Source: Pantoea cypripedii (GTDB lineage: Bacteria; Pseudomonadota; Gammaproteobacteria; Enterobacterales; Enterobacteriaceae). Taken from it: a DNA stretch of 64,000 nucleotides. Below, piece by piece: positions 51,115 through 59,700 of the stretch. The notes beneath the pieces are model-generated. The model searched no databases. It had not been told where the DNA came from and was given only the letters and a program-made list of their open reading frames with translations. The DNA lies in NCBI RefSeq assembly GCF_011395035.1, contig NZ_CP024768.1:1959286-2023285 (forward strand), in the 5' to 3' direction. Each line of letters opens with the position of its first letter. The first letter of the stretch is position 1. Made by a program: the position numbers and the translations under genes.

Positions 51115-54100
51115 TTAACCCGTACCTGATGTCCCTGCGCTGGAGCCAGACGTGCCAACGTCCGGCTCATGAAACAGCGCAGCACTGACTTTGAGTGCTA
51201 AAGATTTTATGAGATCAAACTGTAACGGGACATCCTTATCAGTTTCCGGTGTCGCCCCGGAAGCGCCAGCGGCCATTTCGGCCACCCGATGCCAAAAGGA
51301 CGTCATAAAGTCGGCATTATGCTTGATAAAATAAAGCAGGAATTGATGATCGTTGTAAGCAATATCAATAAGAACTTTGAGATCTTTGCGTTTAGGTTCA
51401 GCTTCTTCACTATAACGATTAGAAAAATGAGGGGAGTGCTCACTTAAGTAGTTACGCTCAAATTGCTCTATGGTGTTTTTGTGAAGGGTGTTTTTAGCAT
51501 GCTGCATGAGCTGAATACAGAAGGATTGTAAAAACTCGTTGTCATGCATCAGGTAATCAGTCAAATGATTTCGGTCGGAAAGAAGTTCCTTGCCGTATTT
51601 TTCAACTCCGCGGAAGGTGAATTTCCGCATAAGATTATAGCTCTCAATATAGACTTCAGGATGCGTATAGACCGCATTAAGTCCATTATTAAAATGATCG
51701 ATTTCGTGTATGGCAATTTGCTTAAATAAGTCATCGTTAAGTACATTTTGCAGATAAATATGCTTATGATTATCATCAGCAGTGGTAAAGGCGACATCAC
51801 CAGCACTATAAAGCAACTTCTCAGCATCATGTTTGAAGCATCCAGAAACCAGCTTGCCACTTCTTGAGTATCTTTCTTCAAAGATCCTGAACTTTTCCGG
51901 GGTTATTCTTAAAATGTTATTTTGCAATCTTTTGAAGTCAAAAGTAAAAGAGTTTACTTCATCGGGGGTGAATTTTTTGCCGGTAAATTCCAGTAAAACA
52001 TTCTCTATCATCTTCGGGTGTGTTTTCTTTATGAATAAATCACGAATCATTTCTGCCTGAGAATGCAATTCTTTAATATTAATCTTGAGCTTATTGAATA
52101 GAACAGGATATTGATTTTCCAGCTCTTGTCGGGTTCGGGTCTTGAGGATGTATCGGCCACCGCCTTCTAATCCTGGATACGATATCCGGTCGATAATGCT
52201 GTTGATCCGATTATTAACTTTCATTTCACGGGCAATATACTTAGTGTGATGCGCTGTTAATTGATCTCGCCATGCCTCATTGCGATAATGAAAAATTTTT
52301 ATTTTTTTATCTAATTCTTCAAGATCATTTATAATTTTTTTTGCCGAGAAATAAAATAACCCTTCGTCTGGAAACATTTCATGGAATTGCTCAACTGCGG
52401 TCGAGAACTTTTTGAAACCGGGACTAACAATCGCCACAGTTTCCCAGTGGGCAAATTTTTCAATAAAATGTTTAGCTGCCGGAAATTTTCCTTCTAAAAA
52501 GGCGGGTGGAAGCATGCGCAATAAATTTTTCATCATTTTTCTACAGGCAATTTCGGCAAAATGAGGAGGGTCAGGAAGTTTGTTTCCTTCTTTAATTAAT
52601 TCTTTAATGGAGAGTTTTCTCAGATAATCCTGGTGAGAAGCCAGCAGTTCATAACCATAACTTAATGGGCTGATTACATTGGTAAAGTCAGGGGCATGAG
52701 TGGTCACAGCACGTTGTACTCGCCTGGCTGCTGAAACATTGTCTGTTGGATCACCTTGCCACTCCCGGAAGAAATCCATAAAAGCAGACAACTGCTGAAA
52801 TTGCGTGTGACCATGATGATCCCTCCATTCGGTGATAATGGTATTGGTGTGGTCTTTCTTCACCCAGATGGCTATAGGTTTCCAGTCAGGAGGCGGGATC
52901 AAATTATCAAAGAACGTTTCCGTGATGTTTGAGGTGTTGAAATCAACCTCATTGAATTCTTTTTTGAAATATACCATCCCATATTTATTTGTCCCGTGCA
53001 TATCCTGTTCAATGCGCTCTATTTTTAAAGCGTCAAGGGTGTCGTTCCTGATACAAGAGAGAAAATCATGAGTATTCAATGCTAACTCCTGATTATTCAT
53101 TTGGTTATCAGGAAGTAAGTGCGAGGTTGGAAGGAGTAAAAAATTTCGCTGATCAAAACGATAATTCTTGAAACCTTGGGTGGTATTCGCTTTGCAATAG
53201 ATTTGGTCGGTTATGGTGTTCCAGCGGACATCGGTGATTTTTACCTGCGAGGATAGCTGTAAAATATCGAGCGAATTATTATGGATCATCCAGCCAAAAT
53301 CGGCATTAAATAGCGGTGCATTGGCAAGGTAATGTTTTACCTGGCTATCTTCCATGTACATCTGTTCTTCAAGCTGAGGAACATCGATGGGATTCTGATT
53401 TGCCGCAGGTGAGGTGGGTTTTATGACTGTGCGGATGTCTTCTACAATTTTCCCGACCACAGAACGGGCAACAAAGGACAAGGATTTTACCACTTTACTG
53501 CCTTCGCCCTGAGGCGATAAATCATAAAGACATATTGCGGCATCTTCGAGGGTCAGCAAGGTTTTTTTTGCCGTATTGGGGATGTCAAGAATATCATCAA
53601 TTGCATGCTTACAGGATTGTATCGGAATAAATTGCGTGACTAAATTCCCTGTAAAATTAATCATGGTATTGACTGCGTTTACAGGAGGAGAGACGGTTGT
53701 CGCCGCGTGTATTTCCGGGAAGCGCCGATTGACAATGTGCTGGCTTAATTGATGAATATACGTTTGCCAGTTGTCTGTTAGGTCGGCTGGCAATATCGGT
53801 TTTATATCATGGGTAAAAAATGTTGTTTGTGATGACTGAAGGCTGCTTTGCGGTGAAAGACGAGAGACAAAGGCAGCCTTGCCCTGTTGATTAATCCAGT
53901 GGGTGTATTGTTCTTTCGCAGCATAATGTTGAGAATCATCATAGATGAGATCTGCGGCGAAATTATTGAGTGCCGGAATCTCAGAAATAAAATAACAGCG
54001 TTTGTTATTTTCAAAATCTGCTGCAATGGTCATCCCAATAAAATGACGATGTTTTACCGATTCTGTGGAATTTTCTGATGTGATAAAACAGACTTCAATT

Positions 54101-56697
54101 CCTGCTGATGACCGTGACGCACGAAGAAAAAATGCCTGGTCTGATTGGGGAACTTGCCCAAGAGCCAGAATATAAATTTTCTTTTCTATATCGGATAGGC
54201 TCATATATTCTGTTTTAAGATTTCTGGCTGGCTCACCACCTTGCAATAATTTAAGCGCGATATTGTTATTGAGATACAATGACCGCGCCAGTAATCCACC
54301 TTTGGTGACGAGACCGTTGAGATAATCCATCATCGTGAGCTGACCTTTCTTCAACAACCTGTCAAAATGAGAGAATTTTCTTAGCAGATAATCTTCAGAA
54401 TAGTTCAACAGGGCATGCATGCCGAATTGCTTTAACTTTTTATTCGTGAGGTTACTCAACTTATTCTCATCTTCGATCAGACCCGCTGCAACAGTGAGCA
54501 GTACGCCACTGGCAGAAAAGATAAGTTCATTGCTGACGTCCTGTTTTGCGCTTAAGCGAAAAAAGGGGAGGTGGTACTTAATAAATTCAAGAAAGAGAAA
54601 CTGCAATTTCTCCATATTGACTTCACTTTTAAGAAAATGGGGTAATGAACCTGCTGTGCTTATTACTGATGTCCTGATGTTATTTTTTAACCCGTTTTTC
54701 AGGTCGAGCTGGATATTTGCCAATGATGAAAAAAGGGTATGTTCAGGTCTCATGATCCTGAAGAGAGAAGAGAAAGCTGTGGACAGCAAGTTTCCCTGAC
54801 CGGGAAGCGTACGATCAAGACGCCCCAGCAAAATATAACTCAGTTGTTGTTTTCCCTCGGAGGAACTTATCCAGGCTTCCAGCAGCTCCTGGTTACCGAT
54901 GAAGGGTGAATCCCTGAACAAAAATGAGGCAAATCGATAGGCCGCGTCATGATCAAAATCATATTGGTGATCGCTCCCGCTCACTAACGTTATGGCTATG
55001 GATACCGTCTCGGCTAACGCACTTGATGGCGAGTCGCTTATGTCATTCGACAGGCGATAAAAAGAGTGAATCAGGTAATCAATCTGCGTTGCTGGAATTT
55101 GCCTGAGCCACCGCTGTGCTTTAGCCAGCATCTCATCAAGATCGCGTGCAATAAGCGGCTCATGCTTTATCCGGCACGAGCCGACCGGCTTCCCTTCATC
55201 AGTCGCGCCGAATAACTGATGCATAATGTTTTGTGTTACGGCAGAGGGTAATGTCGAGGTGGCGGGAAAACCCGTTTTGGGGCGTGATGTCATGGGAAAT
55301 AAAAAGGGAATAAACATTCTTTTATTCCGCTCGAACAGGTTGACCTCGTGATCAATCTGTTCAGCTGGCGATAATGATGCTGACAGCGTTTCGGCAGGCG
55401 GCGACGTTTCTTCCACTTCATCCGGCAAGTAAAAATCCTGCCAGTCAAAGAACGGGGGGAGGAATGGATTTTGTTCACGCGCTCCATTGGCATCTCCGGC
55501 GCTGTACTGTGCCCCGACCATGGGCAGAAGATTCCAGCCTGCTGATGCCGCCCGCAGTGGTTCCCCGGCGAGAGCGGGTGCGGGAAGCAGGTCCGGCTGG
55601 TGGCTGAAGGTGACGGGAATAGCAGCGCGTGAAGCGGGACAGACGCCGTCATCGCCTGCTCCGGCAATGCGCAGGGGGACACGATAAAGCCGCGAGGGAT
55701 AAGCGGTGGTGGCGGCGTTCAGCTGGCGGTTGATTTCTATTTCGGGGACGCCGTAATTGCTGATACAGACTTCGGTGGCGAGGTTGTGTTCGATGCCGAC
55801 ACCGGCGATGTCAAAGCCTGTGGTCAGGTTGCCGGTATGGCTGACCAGCTCAGCAGGACATTTAGGCAGCCGCAGGCAGCGCGACTGTCCTTTGCTGAGA
55901 TGCAGGGTCGGGAGTGTCATATCGCCCGGCAGATTGATAACGGTTCTGTCCGGAGTGAACCACTGTTCGGCGTCGGGGCCGGTGTTATCTTCAGTGAGGA
56001 TGCTGGCACTGAGCCGCTGGCAGGCGGGAGGGGGAGAGGCTGATAAGGCGAGCTGAGGCAGAGTCACCCCGGCCCAGACGCTGAAATAGGGTGCCAGGCG
56101 ACAGACCGCCGGGAGCAGGAGTGTGGCGCGGGGCTGCCAGAAAGCCATATTTTCGAGGCAGGCGGTGAGCTTATGCATAAATTCGCAACAAACCTGTTGT
56201 TCCTGCGGCGGCAGACTGGCGAGCCATGCATGCTGGCAGGCGGTGAAGGCCTCAATCCGCCGGAGTGCGCAGGTCGCCTGCTGAGGCGTGGTGGCGGAAA
56301 GGGCCAGGGTATTGAGGCGGTAAATAAACGCATTAACGGCGGGATAAGCAGAGGTGACGGTCAGCAGCTGAAGGCGCCGGGAGTCAGCCTGGTGTATGGC
56401 GTGTTGTTGCAGCAGGGAAAATATCCATCGTGTCACAAGCTGCGCGGCGGCGAGCGGTGGCGTCTCAATGCCTGCGGGACTGGAGCGCGTGAGGATGCTG
56501 AGATAGCTGTCGGCATTAGAGAGACTTTGCCGCAGTGCTTCAGAAGGGGAGCGTGGCAGGCGATGGTTGCTGTAAAGGTGCGCCAGGCTGTTACGCAGGG
56601 AACGGCAGAACCGGCTCAGGGGAAAGGTGGACAGAGGTGCAGATTCAGGTACGGCCCGGCCGGTAGCCGGTGCAAAAACAGGTGTTGCTCCATGCAT
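51115..56697 (-). CDS. Giant protein with C-terminal HEIDH zinc-metalloprotease-type motif (copy B)
   Basis: An 1860-residue protein with no signal peptide. Residues 1 to about 455 are almost identical to those of the upstream gene; the rest is clearly homologous but diverged. Near the C terminus KQIAIHEIDHFNNG has an HExxH zincin motif (His1664-His1668), followed by PEVYIESYN, which could give a Glu ligand. The frame is open to 56754, but the ATG at 56697 has GAGGA about 8 nt upstream and aligns with the start of copy A. It lies 10 nt after copy A. Size, context and motif suggest a secreted toxin or effector. The family is not recognised and no secretion genes are nearby. Confidence 0.85.
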   Translation of the reverse strand: MHGATPVFAPATGRAVPESAPLSTFPLSRFCRSLRNSLAHLYSNHRLPRSPSEALRQSLSNADSYLSILTRSSPAGIETPPLAAAQLVTRWIFSLLQQHAIHQADSRRLQLLTVTSAYPAVNAFIYRLNTLALSATTPQQATCALRRIEAFTACQHAWLASLPPQEQQVCCEFMHKLTACLENMAFWQPRATLLLPAVCRLAPYFSVWAGVTLPQLALSASPPPACQRLSASILTEDNTGPDAEQWFTPDRTVINLPGDMTLPTLHLSKGQSRCLRLPKCPAELVSHTGNLTTGFDIAGVGIEHNLATEVCISNYGVPEIEINRQLNAATTAYPSRLYRVPLRIAGAGDDGVCPASRAAIPVTFSHQPDLLPAPALAGEPLRAASAGWNLLPMVGAQYSAGDANGAREQNPFLPPFFDWQDFYLPDEVEETSPPAETLSASLSPAEQIDHEVNLFERNKRMFIPFLFPMTSRPKTGFPATSTLPSAVTQNIMHQLFGATDEGKPVGSCRIKHEPLIARDLDEMLAKAQRWLRQIPATQIDYLIHSFYRLSNDISDSPSSALAETVSIAITLVSGSDHQYDFDHDAAYRFASFLFRDSPFIGNQELLEAWISSSEGKQQLSYILLGRLDRTLPGQGNLLSTAFSSLFRIMRPEHTLFSSLANIQLDLKNGLKNNIRTSVISTAGSLPHFLKSEVNMEKLQFLFLEFIKYHLPFFRLSAKQDVSNELIFSASGVLLTVAAGLIEDENKLSNLTNKKLKQFGMHALLNYSEDYLLRKFSHFDRLLKKGQLTMMDYLNGLVTKGGLLARSLYLNNNIALKLLQGGEPARNLKTEYMSLSDIEKKIYILALGQVPQSDQAFFLRASRSSAGIEVCFITSENSTESVKHRHFIGMTIAADFENNKRCYFISEIPALNNFAADLIYDDSQHYAAKEQYTHWINQQGKAAFVSRLSPQSSLQSSQTTFFTHDIKPILPADLTDNWQTYIHQLSQHIVNRRFPEIHAATTVSPPVNAVNTMINFTGNLVTQFIPIQSCKHAIDDILDIPNTAKKTLLTLEDAAICLYDLSPQGEGSKVVKSLSFVARSVVGKIVEDIRTVIKPTSPAANQNPIDVPQLEEQMYMEDSQVKHYLANAPLFNADFGWMIHNNSLDILQLSSQVKITDVRWNTITDQIYCKANTTQGFKNYRFDQRNFLLLPTSHLLPDNQMNNQELALNTHDFLSCIRNDTLDALKIERIEQDMHGTNKYGMVYFKKEFNEVDFNTSNITETFFDNLIPPPDWKPIAIWVKKDHTNTIITEWRDHHGHTQFQQLSAFMDFFREWQGDPTDNVSAARRVQRAVTTHAPDFTNVISPLSYGYELLASHQDYLRKLSIKELIKEGNKLPDPPHFAEIACRKMMKNLLRMLPPAFLEGKFPAAKHFIEKFAHWETVAIVSPGFKKFSTAVEQFHEMFPDEGLFYFSAKKIINDLEELDKKIKIFHYRNEAWRDQLTAHHTKYIAREMKVNNRINSIIDRISYPGLEGGGRYILKTRTRQELENQYPVLFNKLKINIKELHSQAEMIRDLFIKKTHPKMIENVLLEFTGKKFTPDEVNSFTFDFKRLQNNILRITPEKFRIFEERYSRSGKLVSGCFKHDAEKLLYSAGDVAFTTADDNHKHIYLQNVLNDDLFKQIAIHEIDHFNNGLNAVYTHPEVYIESYNLMRKFTFRGVEKYGKELLSDRNHLTDYLMHDNEFLQSFCIQLMQHAKNTLHKNTIEQFERNYLSEHSPHFSNRYSEEAEPKRKDLKVLIDIAYNDHQFLLYFIKHNADFMTSFWHRVAEMAAGASGATPETDKDVPLQFDLIKSLALKVSAALFHEPDVGTSGSSAGTSGTG
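55305..56690. repeat. Long direct repeat, 5' part of giant gene copy B (partner 60910-62285)
   Basis: About 1.38 kb of DNA is nearly identical to 60910-62285 in the same orientation, with scattered single-base changes. It covers codons 1 to about 455 of each giant gene. Identity drops abruptly after the DHEVNLFER segment. This segment is GC-rich, unlike the AT-rich rest of both genes. Confidence 0.9.
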
Positions 56698-56707
56698 ATT
56701 AAATTCC

Positions 56708-59700
56708 TCAACGTTGACTACCCTGGCCTGCATTCGAAGTTGATGCACCAGCATTCACCTCATCCAGCATGGCAGCACCCGCCTTCAGCACTAAAGATTT
56801 TAGAAGCTCAAATTTTGCGGTTTCTTCCTCACTGATGGTTCTGTCCTGATTAAAATATTTATTGGCGATGCCAGCTAATCGATGCCACAGGCTGATCATA
56901 AAGTCGGCATTCTGTTTAAAAAAATAGAGCAGAAAGGGATGATCGTTATAGGCAATCGCCACCAGGTTTTTTAATTCAGAACGCTTTGCAATGGCTTCAT
57001 CACTATAGCGGTTACGGTAATGAACCGCATTTTTACCTAAATAGTTATGCTGAAAGTCACCAATTTTTACTCGATGAACAGGGTCTTTGGCATAGCGAAT
57101 TAGTTGTTCGCAAAAGTTGCTCAGAAAATCTTTATCACGCATAAGATAATCAACCAGATGGCCTCTGTCAGAAAGTAGTTCTTTGCCAATCTGTTGAATT
57201 CCGCTAAAACTGAACTTTTTAATTAAGTTATAACTTTCAATATAGACTTCCGGTGGGGTGTAAGCCAGATCTAATCCATTATTAACATGGTCAATTTCAT
57301 GCGCGGCGATCTGTTTGAATAAATCGTCATTGAGGATTTTCTGAACATAAATGTACTTGTGGTTATCATTAAGGTTGGTGAACGCGAGGTCGCCAGTGCT
57401 AAATAAAATTTTCTCTGCATCATCTTTAAAACAACCGGAAACCAACTTGCCATCTCTTGAGAATCGCTCTTCAAAAATTCGGAACTTGTCAGGTGTTGTG
57501 GCGATGATATGGTTCTGCATTCTTCTAAAATCAGAAGTGAAAGAGGCAATTTCATCCTGAGAAAATTTTACCCCCGTAAATTCATAAAGCGTGTCTCCCA
57601 TAACGTTACGGTACAATCGATTATTAAAGAGGTTGCTGGTCATTCTCGCTTGCGCTTGCAATTCTTTTAAATTGTCAGTGAGTCTGGCATAGAACTCAGG
57701 GTAATTGCGTACCATGTCCTGAGTTGTCCTGGTTTTCAGGATGTATTTTGCCGTGTCACGCGAGCCGGGGGAGGGTGAAGAAAGACTGTCGAGGATCTTG
57801 TTTATTCGGCTATTGACTTTTATTTCACGCGCTGGGTAACGATCATAATAAATCGCTACTTTATCTCTCCATGCCTGGTTGCGATAGCGAAAAGCCGTTA
57901 TTTTACGATCCAGTGCTTCGAGTTTTTCAATCAGTAGGACCGCTTTAGGATAGAAGGTGTTTTCTTCAGGGTAAATCTGGTGGAAAAGTTCAATGGCTTT
58001 GGTGAATTTTTTAAAACCGGCATTGATCACCGCAGGAATGTCCCATTGGGCGAATTTTCTGATAAATTCTCTGGCCGCAGGAAATTTTTGCTCCAGTACG
58101 CCAAATGGCAGGTTTCGCTCCAGATCCTGCATCATTTTTCTGCACTCAATTTCGGCAAAGTGAGGCGGGTCGGGAAGTTTACTCCCTTCAGTAATTAATT
58201 CCTTCATTGCAGCAATACGTTGATAGTCTTCATAGGGGTTAACTATGCGATAGCCATATGTCATTGGGCTAATGATGTCAGTGTAGTCGGGTGCAGGTGT
58301 AGACACATCCCGCTTTATCCGTTGCGATCGTTCATTATTATTATGAGGTTCGCCGGTCCAGGAGCGAAAGAAGTCGCTAAATTTAGAAAGCTGTTGAAAT
58401 TGACTATGCCCATGATTGTCCCGCCATTCGGTGATAATCATGTCCCCGTCGTCATTTTTAACCCACAGATTTACCGGCTTCCAGCCAGCAGGTGCAATCA
58501 AATTGTTGAAAAACAGATCGGTAATATTTGCCCTGGCAAAGTTAATCTCATTGAATTCTTTTTTGAAATAAACATATCCATACTTATCAACAACGGTCAT
58601 ATCCTCTTCAAGTCTGGCTATTTTCAACGCATCGAGAGTGCCATTTTTTATTTGAGTTAAGAAAGAATTTACATTTAATGCTAAGTCCTGAGTATGCAAC
58701 TCATGATCAGGAATCTCATGATCGCTAGGGAGAAGTGTCAGGTTTTCCTGGTCCACCCGATAGTTTCTTACGCCTTGCGTGGTATTGGCTTTGCAATAAA
58801 TTTGATCGGTGATCATATTCCAGACGACATTAAGAAATTTAATCTGAGGAGGTAATTGCCGGAGGTTGAGGGAGTTGTTATGCAACATCCAGTTAAAATC
58901 AGCACTGAAGAGGGAGGAGTTAGCCAAAACATGTTTAATCTGACTATCTTCCAGGTAAATTTGTTCCTGAAGTACTGGAATATTGCCTGGTTCAGCGTTG
59001 AATTGTGCAGATGTACGTTTTGTTTCTTCTCTTATTTTTTCCGTTATTTTTCCAATCACCGAACGGGCAACATAGGCTAAAGATTTTACCAGTTTGCTGC
59101 TTTCGCCTTCAGGTGATAGATCATAAAGGCATAGCATCGCATCCTCAAGGGTGAGTAACACTTTCGTCGCGGTGTCTGGTTTTTCAAGGACATCATTCAG
59201 CGCCTGCTTACAGGATTCTATCGGGATAAATTGAGAGATTAAGTTTCCGGTAAAATTAATCAAAGTATTCAGTGACGTTGATGATGACACTGTTGATGTC
59301 GTATTCATTTCAGGGAAACGCTGGCTGACTATGCTTTGGCTAAGATTCTGAATATAACTTTTCCAGCTTTCTCCTGCACTGGCGGCAGGAACGGTGATTT
59401 TATCGCTGACAAAAAATGTGCTTTGGGACATTAAACCAATATTCTGCCCTGACAGGCGCGCGATAAAATCGGCCTTACCGCGATAATTAATCCAGCTGGT
59501 ATACTGCTCTTTATTTCGATAGTTTTCAGAATCATTATAAGCAAGAAGCGCAACGAAATTATTGAGCGCTGGAATTTCGGAAACCGTATAACATCGTCTG
59601 ATACGCTCTGAGTGGGCAGCCAGAGTAAAGCCAATAAAATGACGTTTTTTAACCGCGTCAGATGTATTTTCTGCCGTAATAAAACAGACCTCCAAACCTG

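Noticed and set aside
56173..56835. A 220-codon plus-strand frame opposite the start of giant gene copy B
   Set aside because: It is antisense to the conserved N-terminal domain and the junction of the giant genes. It recurs in shortened form at copy A because the DNA is duplicated, not because it is selected.
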